A stretch of DNA of 13,396 nucleotides from an uncultured Phascolarctobacterium sp. (GCA_937901335.1 CALCHC010000127.1:1-13396); one strand, 5' to 3'. Positions 1-6,087 are shown, counted from the stretch's first letter. Notes: generated by a model not told the origin, from the letters alone. Program-made: numbers and translations.

Positions 1-7
1 CTTCATT

Positions 8-40
8 GAGCAGTAAGAAGTATTCTTGCTGCTCTTTTTT
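8..40 (+). terminator. Intrinsic terminator of an upstream + strand gene
   Basis: A 12-bp stem (8-19 with 23-34, one G-U wobble, 3-nt loop) is followed directly by six T residues at 35-40. The T-run lies only on the + strand side, so it should end transcription of a gene lying left of the window. Confidence 0.8.
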
Positions 41-46
41 ATAACT

Positions 47-113
47 AAAATAAGGCTCCGCATTCGCGGAGCCTTTAGTGTTTTACAATATACTTTTATT
101 TTTATTTTCTTCC
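47..113 (-). repeat. Degenerate copy of a symporter gene 3' tail plus terminator
   Basis: This segment aligns with 894-965, the last codons and terminator of the symporter gene at 947-2290. Shared pieces are a 13-base identity at the left end (47-59 versus 894-906), the hairpin arms, the following T/A-rich stretch, and bases corresponding to the final codons Glu-Glu-Asn-Lys. The stop is frame-shifted here, so it is not a functional coding end. Similarity stops abruptly after about 113. It reads as a remnant of another symporter copy or a duplicated tail, and now lies downstream of the Fic gene. Confidence 0.65.
52..75 (-). terminator. Terminator downstream of fic
   Basis: A perfect 10-bp GC-rich stem (52-61 with 66-75) has a 4-nt loop. 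On the minus strand it is followed by TATTTTA. It lies about 85 bp beyond the fic stop codon and is the only terminator candidate for that gene. It is homologous to the hairpin at 899-926. Confidence 0.75.
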
Positions 114-160
114 TACACAAAGAATAATGGAACGCTGAAATGTATTCTATCACTTCTTTT

Positions 161-766
161 TTATAAATCTACTGATTTAAAAGTGGAGTACCCTTCATAA
201 GAATAACTGTGATCAATACCTTTCATATAAATTTCCCTATCATTAACCTTTTCTGTTAAAGCACCTTTTAAAAGATGTTTTATTTCCAAATCTTTGATGG
301 GACTTCTTTCCATGGCAAGCAAATAATCTTCTTTATTCACCTTGCTCCAGTCCACTACAAGATTAAGCTCTTTTTTCAACATCAAATCAAGCCATATACG
401 AGCGCTTCTACCATTTCCTTCTCTGAATGGATGAGCAACATTCATTTCCACATATTTCGCAATAATATCATCAAAGCTTTTCTGAGGCATTTTATCAATA
501 TTTTCTAAAGCAGCTTGCAGATAAATGACTGGTGCAAAACGGAAATTTCCTTTTGCTATATTTACATCACGTACTTGCCCAGCAAAATCGTATATCTCAT
601 CAAATAAAAACTGATGTATCTTTGCCAAGGATGCAAACGTACCTGCATCTAAACTATCTAAATATCCGCTTTCAAAAAGTTGAATGGCTTTCTTTTTACT
701 AAGTTTTTCTTCTATTTTAGCTAATTCCAATGAATCAGAAATATCTAATTTGTTTTTTAAAACCAT
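161..766 (-). CDS. fic: Fic family protein (class III-like, self-inhibited AMPylase)
   Basis: Probable Fic-domain adenylyltransferase that moves AMP (or another nucleotide group) from a nucleotide onto a target protein hydroxyl; target unknown. The catalytic motif HPFREGNGRSAR is complete, with the catalytic His at residue 114 counted from the upstream ATG at 772. The C-terminal tail carries SYSYEG (189-194), matching the inhibitory [S/T]xxxE[G/N] motif; its C-terminal position is typical of class III Fic proteins that are auto-inhibited and often controlled by oligomerisation. About 200 aa is a normal length for this class. Start: the ATG at 766 lies 9 nt from the AAAGG Shine-Dalgarno sequence, while the ATG at 772 lies only 3 nt away, so I prefer 766. 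The gene is single, has its own promoter, has no antitoxin-like partner, and is visibly more AT-rich than the symporters next door, which suggests acquisition. Confidence 0.9.
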   Translation of the reverse strand: MVLKNKLDISDSLELAKIEEKLSKKKAIQLFESGYLDSLDAGTFASLAKIHQFLFDEIYDFAGQVRDVNIAKGNFRFAPVIYLQAALENIDKMPQKSFDDIIAKYVEMNVAHPFREGNGRSARIWLDLMLKKELNLVVDWSKVNKEDYLLAMERSPIKDLEIKHLLKGALTEKVNDREIYMKGIDHSYSYEGYSTFKSVDL

Positions 767-805
767 TTTCATACACCTTTCTAAGCAACTATACTTCTTT
801 ATATA

Positions 806-834
806 ATTATATCAAACAATAAATTTTCACTCAA
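806..834 (-). promoter_or_regulatory. Sigma-70-type promoter of fic
   Basis: The -35 TTGAGT (829-834), a 17-bp spacer and a perfect -10 TATAAT (806-811) read toward fic. The promoter lies downstream of the symporter terminator at 899-926, so fic is probably transcribed on its own. Confidence 0.7.
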
Positions 835-893
835 CAGGTCAGTCATCTAATAGTTAAAAAGCTCCAAGCTACAAGCATAGCGTTTCATTACAT

Positions 894-965
894 AAAATAA
901 GGCTCCACCCTTTCGAGTGGAGCCTTTAATTTTTTACACGATACTTTTATTTTTTGTTTTCTTCC
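894..965 (-). repeat. Intact partner of the tail repeat (47-113)
   Basis: The end of the first symporter gene (final HLEENKK codons) plus its terminator forms the intact member of a direct repeat whose degenerate copy is at 47-113. The pair brackets fic. Confidence 0.65.
899..926 (-). terminator. Terminator of the symporter gene at 947-2290
   Basis: A perfect 10-bp stem (899-908 with 917-926) has an 8-nt loop. On the minus strand it is followed by ATTTTATG, and it starts about 20 bp after the stop codon. Confidence 0.8.
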
Positions 966-2290
966 AAATGTTTCATATAAGCTTTGGTTTCAGATACTAC
1001 AACACCGGTCAAAGCAAGAAGTGCAATCAAGTTGGGGATTGCCATCAAGCCGTTAACGATATCTGCCAAAATCCAGATAGCTTCCAATTTGAGGAAGGGA
1101 CCGCAAGCGATCAAGCCAACGAAAATAATGCGGTACGGAAGAATTGCTTTAACGCCCATCAAATATTCAACGCAACGTTCGCCGTAGTAGTTCCAACCAA
1201 GAATGGTGGTGAATGCGAAGAGCACCAAACCAATCATGAGGATGAAGGAACCCCATTCAGGGAATACGGAAGTAAACGCTTGGTCAGTCATAGCAGCACC
1301 GTTCAAGGGACCTTGCCATACGCCAGTTACTACCAAGGACAAACCAGTCAAGGAGCAGATGATGATGGTATCGATGAAGGTACCGGTCATGGAAACGAGA
1401 CCTTGTTCAGCAGACCATTTGGTTTTTGCTGCAGCTGCTACGATAGGAGCAGAACCTAAACCAGATTCGTTGGAGAATACGCCACGAGCAACACCACTGC
1501 GCATTGCAAGCATCATACCTGCACCAGCGAAGCCACCAACAGCAGCTTGACCATTGAAAGCAGAATCAATAATAAGAGCGATTGCTGCAGGAACTTGGTC
1601 AGCATTTGCAACCAAGATGCCAAGAGTTGCTACCAAGTAAATGATTGCCATACCGGGAACGATTTTTTCAGCAACAGAAGCGATGGATTTCAAACCACCG
1701 ATGGTAACAACACCAACTACTACGGTAAGTGCGATGCCAGTGTAGATAACAGGAATACCAGCAGAAATTTGAGTAATTTCTACAATGGAGTTAACTTGAG
1801 CAAAAGTACCGATACCGAAGTATGCGCACATTACGCCGAAAGCAGCGAACATAACTGCCAAGGGTTTGTATTTTTCGCCCATACCTTTTTCGATGTAGTA
1901 CATCGGGCCACCGGAGATGTTACCGTTGTCGTCTACAGTACGGAATTTAACTGCCAGCAAGCATTCTGCATATTTAGTAGCCATACCGAAGAACGCTGCA
2001 ACCCACATCCAGAAGAGTGCACCAGGACCACCCATTTTAACTGCAGTAGCAACACCTACGATATTACCGGTACCAACGGTAGCAGCAAGAGCAGTACACA
2101 AAGCTTTAAAGCTACTTACGTCGCCTTCACCTTCACTTTTTGCACCAAAGATAAGTTTCAAAGCAGGGATGAGTTTGAATACTTGGATAAGGTTCAAACG
2201 GATGGTGAGCCAAATACCGGTACCAACGAGAAGAATCAGGAGCGGCGGGCCCCAAACAAAGGAGTCGATTTGATTGAGCAGGTCTAACAT
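947..2290 (-). CDS. AGCS-family Na+:glycine/alanine symporter, riboswitch-controlled copy 1
   Basis: Inner-membrane secondary transporter of the alanine/glycine:cation symporter family (TC 2.A.25), importing small neutral amino acids with Na+. It has 447 aa, normal for the family, with about eleven hydrophobic segments. Family signatures: TVGTGNI (71-77), GGPGALFWMW (87-96), GTFAQ (161-165), SNESGLGSAP (273-282) and GWNYYGERC (365-373). S276 and N367 replace the Ala and Ser found in the third paralogue and, from memory, in most family members. The ATG at 2290 has an AGAGGT Shine-Dalgarno about 10 nt upstream. The leader holds a tandem glycine riboswitch, so glycine is the likely main substrate (inference). 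It is one of three tandem paralogues and closest by eye to the copy at 2800-4143; it ends in its own terminator. Confidence 0.92.
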   Translation of the reverse strand: MLDLLNQIDSFVWGPPLLILLVGTGIWLTIRLNLIQVFKLIPALKLIFGAKSEGEGDVSSFKALCTALAATVGTGNIVGVATAVKMGGPGALFWMWVAAFFGMATKYAECLLAVKFRTVDDNGNISGGPMYYIEKGMGEKYKPLAVMFAAFGVMCAYFGIGTFAQVNSIVEITQISAGIPVIYTGIALTVVVGVVTIGGLKSIASVAEKIVPGMAIIYLVATLGILVANADQVPAAIALIIDSAFNGQAAVGGFAGAGMMLAMRSGVARGVFSNESGLGSAPIVAAAAKTKWSAEQGLVSMTGTFIDTIIICSLTGLSLVVTGVWQGPLNGAAMTDQAFTSVFPEWGSFILMIGLVLFAFTTILGWNYYGERCVEYLMGVKAILPYRIIFVGLIACGPFLKLEAIWILADIVNGLMAIPNLIALLALTGVVVSETKAYMKHLEENKK

Positions 2291-2351
2291 TTTTTCATTA
2301 CCTCTTTCTTTTTATACATTTTCTCTCTCATGTTAGGTAAGTAAATAGAAA

Positions 2352-2380
2352 AGCCAGAGCATATAAAATATACTCTGGCT
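2352..2380 (-). terminator. Riboswitch expression-platform terminator, leader 1
   Basis: An 8-bp stem (2352-2359 with 2373-2380) plus short inner AT pairs is followed on the minus strand by TTTTCTATTTA. It lies between the aptamers and the start codon, about 60 bp ahead of the gene. Its 3' arm repeats the CTCTGG hexamer of aptamer 2 P1, which allows alternative pairing. Confidence 0.75.
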
Positions 2381-2407
2381 GAAAAAACAAAATTGTATAA
2401 TCATTCG

Positions 2408-2435
2408 CATAGGTACACCTATAGATATACCTATG
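2408..2435 (-). other. Extra hairpin in leader 1
   Basis: A perfect 8-bp stem (2408-2415 with 2428-2435) and 12-nt loop lies between aptamer 2 and the terminator. It has no U-tract and no counterpart in leader 2. It may be a pause or spacer structure. Confidence 0.45.
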
Positions 2436-2460
2436 ATATGAATGTATCATCAAATTGTTC

Positions 2461-2640
2461 TTGCTCTGTCCATTGGCCTGAGAGATAAGGGTACGTAACC
2501 CGTGCACCTTCGGCGCCCATTTAAGGGACTCTCCAGAGTTGTGTCCATATACGGTATCCGCTTTCACAAGAAAGCACCTGAGAGTTTCGCTCCTTCGGTA
2601 GACATTTCTGTCTTCTCCCATATACTTCATCCACTCAATA
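2461..2640 (-). ncRNA. Tandem glycine riboswitch, leader 1
   Basis: Two consecutive glycine aptamers are recognisable on the minus strand. The first has CCGAAGGAGC and CTCTCAGG blocks; the second has TCTGGAGAGTCCC, GCGCCGAAGGTGCA and ATCTCTCAGGCC blocks and ends in GGACAGAG. The paired GAAGG and CTCTCAGG cores are the family signature. P1 of aptamer 2 pairs CTCTG (in 2533-2538) with CAGAG (2464-2468). The leading GGATG segment before aptamer 1 and the linker GGATACC are consistent with the usual interdomain kink-turn. It controls the symporter at 947-2290. Confidence 0.95.
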
Positions 2641-2656
2641 TTTACTTACGAAGGAC

Positions 2657-2684
2657 ATTCTACCACAATATATAGAAAAAGCAA
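2657..2684 (-). promoter_or_regulatory. Promoter of glycine-riboswitch leader 1
   Basis: The -10 TAGAAT (2657-2662) is preceded by an extended TGG element, with a 16-bp spacer to a weak -35 TTGCTT (2679-2684). The predicted transcription start is about 2650, immediately before the 5' arm of the 11-bp inverted repeat. Confidence 0.6.
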
Positions 2685-2716
2685 GGTGTATTTACGCAAA
2701 ATACTTGAAAAACAGA

Positions 2717-2726
2717 ATGTATACAT
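2717..2726. promoter_or_regulatory. Candidate operator, ATGTATACAT palindrome
   Basis: A perfect 10-bp palindrome lies 33 bp upstream of the -35 of the first symporter promoter. A one-base variant lies upstream of each of the other two symporter promoters (4508-4517, 6066-6075). The binding protein is unknown. Confidence 0.35.
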
Positions 2727-2732
2727 TATAAA

Positions 2733-2773
2733 TGAAGCGGTGCTCGAGAGAGAGATCTCGAAACACCGCTTCA
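2733..2773 (-). terminator. Terminator of the symporter gene at 2800-4143
   Basis: A perfect 10-bp outer stem (2733-2742 with 2764-2773) encloses an inner 5-bp stem (2745-2749 with 2756-2760). On the minus strand it is followed by TTTATAATG, and it starts 26 bp after the stop codon. The U-tract is short but the hairpin is strong. Confidence 0.75.
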
Positions 2774-2799
2774 AAGGGGGTATAATTATTTGCTATTTA

Positions 2800-4143
2800 T
2801 TATTTTTTATCTTCTTCCAAGTGTTTGTAGTAAGCTTTAGTTTCAGAAGCAACTACGCCACTCAAAAGAACCAGAGCAACTAAGTTCGGGAATGCCATCA
2901 AGCCGTTGCAGATATCGGACAGGACCCAAATTTCTTCCAATTGGAGATAAGGACCGCATGCTACGAGCACGATGAAGATTACGCGATACGGAAGAATACC
3001 TTTTACGCCTACCAAGTATTCTACGCAACGTTCGCCGTAGTAGTTCCAACCAAGGATAGTGGTGAATGCGAACAGGGACAAACCAATCATAAGCAGGATG
3101 CTACCAACGTCAGAGTAGGTAGAAGTAAATGCTTGAGAGGTCATTGCAGCACCGTTGAGGTCGCCACACCAAACACCAGTTACCAGCAAGGACAAACCAG
3201 TCAAAGTACAAATGATGATGGTATCGATGAAAGTACCAGTCATGGAAACGAGGCCTTGTTCAGGAGCCCATTTGGTTTTTGCTGCTGCTGCAACGATCGG
3301 AGCAGAACCTAAACCAGATTCGTTAGAGAAGATACCGCGTGCGATACCGCTACGCATAGCGAGCATTACAGAGGAACCCAAGAAGCCGCCTGCTGCTGCA
3401 GTCGGATTGAACGCGCCGTCAATTACCATTGCAATTGCGTTCGGGAGTTGATCGATGTGAGTAATGATAATGCCAACGGTGCAAACGAAGTAGATACCTG
3501 CCATGGTCGGAACAACCATTTCGGATACGTTTGCGATAGATTTAATACCGCCAATGGTGATAACTGCAACCAGGATGGTAAGTGCCAAACCAGTGTAGCC
3601 AATAGGAATGCCAGCTGCGATATTAGTAATTTCTACGATGGAGTTAATTTGTGCGAAGGTACCTACGCCCAAGCACGCACTGCCGACACCAAAGATAGCA
3701 AACAAAATTGCCAAAAATTTATAGTTGCTGCCTAAGCCCATTTCGATGTAGTGCATCGGGCCGCCAGCGATGTTGCCGTTTTTGTCAACTTTACGGAATT
3801 TTACTGCCAACATACATTCTGCGTATTTAGTAGCCATACCGAAGAATGCTGCGAGCCACATCCAGAACAATGCACCAGGACCACCTGCTTTAAGAGCAGT
3901 AGCAACACCTACGATGTTACCAGTACCAACGGTTGCTGCAAGAGCAGTACAAAGAGCTTTAAAGCTGTTAACGTCGCCTTCGCCTTCGCTTTCAGCGGTG
4001 AAGATAAGTTTCAGTGCCATAGGTAATTTAAGAACTTGGATTAAGCCTAATCTTACAGTCAACAGAATACCGGTACCAAGTACCAAGATAATCAGTGGTA
4101 AGCCCCATACATAACCATTAATAGTGTTTAAAGTGTCTAACAT
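2800..4143 (-). CDS. AGCS-family Na+:glycine/alanine symporter, riboswitch-controlled copy 2
   Basis: A second inner-membrane AGCS symporter, also 447 aa, that aligns with the first copy without gaps over the stretches checked. It keeps TVGTGNI (71-77), GGPGALFWMW (87-96), GTFAQ (161-165), SNESGLGSAP and GWNYYGERC. It shares the Ser and Asn substitutions of copy 1, so the two probably have the same specificity. They differ mostly in loops and in hydrophobic residues of membrane segments. The ATG at 4143 has an AAAGGGGAG Shine-Dalgarno about 7 nt upstream. The gene has its own promoter, a tandem glycine riboswitch and a terminator, so expression should follow glycine independently of copy 1. 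Two co-regulated copies suggest either dosage or different affinities; the sequence does not say which. Confidence 0.92.
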   Translation of the reverse strand: MLDTLNTINGYVWGLPLIILVLGTGILLTVRLGLIQVLKLPMALKLIFTAESEGEGDVNSFKALCTALAATVGTGNIVGVATALKAGGPGALFWMWLAAFFGMATKYAECMLAVKFRKVDKNGNIAGGPMHYIEMGLGSNYKFLAILFAIFGVGSACLGVGTFAQINSIVEITNIAAGIPIGYTGLALTILVAVITIGGIKSIANVSEMVVPTMAGIYFVCTVGIIITHIDQLPNAIAMVIDGAFNPTAAAGGFLGSSVMLAMRSGIARGIFSNESGLGSAPIVAAAAKTKWAPEQGLVSMTGTFIDTIIICTLTGLSLLVTGVWCGDLNGAAMTSQAFTSTYSDVGSILLMIGLSLFAFTTILGWNYYGERCVEYLVGVKGILPYRVIFIVLVACGPYLQLEEIWVLSDICNGLMAFPNLVALVLLSGVVASETKAYYKHLEEDKK

Positions 4144-4198
4144 TTTTCGTCTCCCCTTTTTAATAAAAAATGATCTCTCAATTCTAAGTAAATAAAAA

Positions 4199-4230
4199 AC
4201 CAGAGCATTTGCTTATACTTATACTCCGGT
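4199..4230 (-). terminator. Riboswitch expression-platform terminator, leader 2
   Basis: A 10-bp stem (4199-4208 with 4221-4230, two G-U pairs) and 12-nt loop is followed on the minus strand by TTTTTTATTT. Its 3' arm repeats the GCTCTGG heptamer of aptamer 2 P1 (plus-strand positions 4340-4346). Confidence 0.8.
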
Positions 4231-4269
4231 GTAAAAACGTCTTGTTCTCTCTCAATAACAATCCGTTAT

Positions 4270-4440
4270 CACTCTGTCCATTGGCCTGAGAGATAAGGAC
4301 TTACGTCCGTGCACCTTCGGCGCCCATTTAAGGGACTCTCCAGAGCTGTGTCTGCGTGCGGTTCCGCTTTACAAAAAAGCACCTGTGAGTTTTACTCCTT
4401 CGGTAGAATGTTTCTTCTCCCACACGTTTCATCCACTCGT
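4270..4440 (-). ncRNA. Tandem glycine riboswitch, leader 2
   Basis: Two glycine aptamers with the same core blocks as leader 1: CCGAAGGAG in aptamer 1, TCTGGAGAGTCCC, GCGCCGAAGGTGCA and ATCTCTCAGGCC in aptamer 2, ending in GGACAGAG. The core of aptamer 2 is nearly identical to that of leader 1, while the linker to the terminator is shorter and unrelated. P1 of aptamer 2 pairs CTCTG (in 4340-4345) with CAGAG (4272-4276). It controls the symporter at 2800-4143. Confidence 0.95.
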
Positions 4441-4458
4441 TATTTACTTATGTACCTG

Positions 4459-4486
4459 ATTATAGCACCATTTTAAAATAATGCAA
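4459..4486 (-). promoter_or_regulatory. Promoter of glycine-riboswitch leader 2
   Basis: A perfect -10 TATAAT (4459-4464), a 16-bp spacer and -35 TTGCAT (4481-4486). The start is predicted near 4452. Confidence 0.75.
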
Positions 4487-4507
4487 GCATTTTCGTGAAC
4501 ATTTGTT

Positions 4508-4517
4508 ATGTATACAC
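4508..4517. promoter_or_regulatory. Candidate operator, ATGTATACAC
   Basis: This is the second member of the near-palindrome found upstream of each symporter promoter, here 22 bp upstream of the -35 at 4481-4486. Confidence 0.35.
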
Positions 4518-4544
4518 AACACACTATGTAAAACCTTAACACAT

Positions 4545-4560
4545 TGTAAAAAACTTTACA
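4545..4560. promoter_or_regulatory. Candidate operator, TGTAAA-4-TTTACA inverted repeat
   Basis: A 6-4-6 perfect inverted repeat lies upstream of the leader-2 promoter. GTAAAA recurs at 4528, 4546 and 4567, roughly 18-21 bp apart. In AT-rich DNA this could be chance. Confidence 0.25.
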
Positions 4561-4571
4561 CAAGATGTAAA

Positions 4572-4597
4572 AAGGACTTCCAATTAAGGAAGTCCTT
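4572..4597 (-). terminator. Terminator of the symporter gene at 4607-5983
   Basis: A perfect 10-bp stem (4572-4581 with 4588-4597) and 6-nt loop. On the minus strand its own TT end runs into TTTACATC. It begins 9 bp after the stop codon. Confidence 0.85.
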
Positions 4598-4606
4598 GCA
4601 AATTTC

Positions 4607-5983
4607 TTATTTGTTTTTAAGTTCTTTAATGTGAGCTTTTCTTTTACGTACTTCGCCCCAGTATTCAAAGTAGTGTTTAGTTTCTGCAACTACTACCCCA
4701 CTCAAACCGATAAGCGCAATTAAGTTGGGAATCGCCATCAAACCGTTAACGATATCCGCAATAACCCAAATGGTTTCCAATTTGAGGAAAGCACCACAAC
4801 CAACGAGACCGATGTAAGCATAACGATACGGCATAATACCTTTAACGCCTACAAGGTATTCCATGCAACGTTCGCCATAGTAGCTCCAACCGATGATGGT
4901 AGTAAACGCAAAGAGTACTAAGCCGGAAGTAAGCATATATTTAGCAGCAGCAGGGAATGCAGAGCTAAATGCAGCTTCAGTCAACGCAGCACCATTTACA
5001 TCACCAGTCCATACGCCAGTTACGATAAGGGACAAACCAGTCAAGGTACAAATGATAATGGTATCGATAAAAGTACCGGTCATAGAAACGAGACCTTGTT
5101 CTGCAGGCCATTTAGTTTTAGCAGCAGCTGCTACGATGGGAGCAGAACCTAAACCTGCTTCGTTGGAATAAATACCACGTGCGATACCACTACGCATTGC
5201 AAGCATTACAGTAGCACCCAAGAAACCACCAGTTGCCGCAGTACCAGTGAAAGCACTGTCAATAACAAGTTTAATTGCAGGGATAACTTGGTCAGAGAAA
5301 ACGCACAGTACGGAAACAGTAGTGATGATGTACAACACTGCCATAAACGGTACGATTTTACTTGCTACGTTCGCAATGGATTGCAAGCCACCGATGATTA
5401 TAACTGCAACCAAAACGGTCAAGATGCCTGCAGTATAGATTACAGGAACATCAAAAGAAACATTTACGATAGAAGTGATTGCGTTAACTTGGGTAAAAGT
5501 ACCAGAACCTAAAGCCGCAGTCATTACACCAAATACAGCAAACATTACAGCCAAGGGTTTGAACTTTTTGCCCAAGCCGTTTTCAATATAGTACATCGGG
5601 CCGCCGGAAGCGTTACCGTTTTCGTCAATTACACGATATTTTACAGCAAGTACGCCTTCTGCGTATTTAGTTGCCATACCGAAGAAAGCAGCCAACCACA
5701 TCCAGAACAATGCACCAGGACCACCTGCTTTAACCGCAGTTGCAACACCTACGATATTACCGGTACCAACAGTAGCTGCCAGAGCAGTGCACAATGCTTG
5801 GAAACTATTGATATCACCGCTACCGGTGTTTCTGGCGGCGAAGATGAGTTTCAATGCCATCGGGAGTTTTGCAACTTGCAACAATCCTAAACGCACGGTA
5901 AGCAATACGCCTGTACCCATCAAAAGTACCAATAAAGGTACGCCCCAAACTAAACCATTCACGGTATTCAAAAATTCTAACAT
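4607..5983 (-). CDS. AGCS-family Na+:alanine/glycine symporter, copy 3 without riboswitch
   Basis: A third AGCS inner-membrane symporter, 458 aa from the ATG at 5983. That start has AGAGGTG 5 nt upstream and aligns with the first residues of the other copies; an in-frame ATG at 6034 would overlap the promoter and add an unaligned 17-residue tail, so I reject it. The family cores TVGTGNI, GGPGALFWMW and GLGSAPIVAAAAKT are kept. It departs from the other two at GTFTQ (others GTFAQ), SNEAGLG (others SNESGLG) and GWSYYGE (others GWNYYGE), and has a longer, lysine/arginine-rich cytoplasmic C-terminus. The leader is only about 35 nt with no riboswitch. Together this suggests a different preferred substrate, perhaps alanine (inference). 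Confidence 0.92.
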   Translation of the reverse strand: MLEFLNTVNGLVWGVPLLVLLMGTGVLLTVRLGLLQVAKLPMALKLIFAARNTGSGDINSFQALCTALAATVGTGNIVGVATAVKAGGPGALFWMWLAAFFGMATKYAEGVLAVKYRVIDENGNASGGPMYYIENGLGKKFKPLAVMFAVFGVMTAALGSGTFTQVNAITSIVNVSFDVPVIYTAGILTVLVAVIIIGGLQSIANVASKIVPFMAVLYIITTVSVLCVFSDQVIPAIKLVIDSAFTGTAATGGFLGATVMLAMRSGIARGIYSNEAGLGSAPIVAAAAKTKWPAEQGLVSMTGTFIDTIIICTLTGLSLIVTGVWTGDVNGAALTEAAFSSAFPAAAKYMLTSGLVLFAFTTIIGWSYYGERCMEYLVGVKGIMPYRYAYIGLVGCGAFLKLETIWVIADIVNGLMAIPNLIALIGLSGVVVAETKHYFEYWGEVRKRKAHIKELKNK

Positions 5984-6024
5984 TACTACACCTCTCAAAA
6001 ATAATAAATTAATACACAAATAGT

Positions 6025-6053
6025 ATTTTATCAAAAAAGCATTTAGTATACAA
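6025..6053 (-). promoter_or_regulatory. Promoter of the third symporter
   Basis: The -35 TTGTAT (6048-6053), a 17-bp spacer and -10 TAAAAT (6025-6030) give a start near 6018 and a leader of about 35 nt. Confidence 0.65.
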
Positions 6054-6065
6054 TATTTACAGCTA

Positions 6066-6075
6066 ATGTATACAC
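6066..6075. promoter_or_regulatory. Candidate operator, ATGTATACAC
   Basis: The third member of the shared near-palindrome lies 13 bp upstream of the -35. A further GTATAC core overlaps the -35 itself (6046-6051). Confidence 0.35.
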
Positions 6076-6087
6076 GTATAATTAAAA

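Larger units (their letters stand above)
2337..2649 (-). repeat. 11-bp inverted repeat enclosing the first riboswitch leader
   Basis: Arms at 2337-2347 and 2639-2649 are perfectly complementary over 11 bases. In the RNA the 5' arm would be essentially the first nucleotides after the predicted start (~2650), and the 3' arm lies just after the leader terminator stem, overlapping its U-rich tail. The same arrangement, with nearly the same sequence, encloses the second leader (4185-4450). Confidence 0.75.
4185..4450 (-). repeat. 11-bp inverted repeat enclosing the second riboswitch leader
   Basis: Arms at 4185-4195 and 4440-4450 are perfectly complementary over 11 bases. The 5' RNA arm begins about two bases after the predicted start (~4452), and the 3' arm lies just past the leader terminator, overlapping its U-tract. 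The core AAGTAAATA is the same as in leader 1. Confidence 0.75.

Noticed and set aside
1547..2287. Long + strand open frames opposite the symporter genes (also 917-1459, 2941-3312, 3770-4114)
   Set aside because: They are antisense shadows of well-supported conserved membrane proteins; similar shadows recur opposite each paralogue because the sense sequence is conserved.
2328..2630. 100-codon minus-strand open frame in the leader of the first symporter
   Set aside because: It lies entirely over the glycine riboswitch and terminator; base conservation follows RNA structure, and the peptide has no family resemblance.
4444..4689. 81-codon minus-strand open frame between symporters 2 and 3
   Set aside because: It begins inside the tail of symporter 3 and crosses a terminator and a promoter; AT-rich, no ribosome site.
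5984..6034. 17-codon N-terminal extension of the third symporter
   Set aside because: It would overlap the predicted -10 box and has no counterpart in the paralogues; a good ribosome site serves the ATG at 5983.
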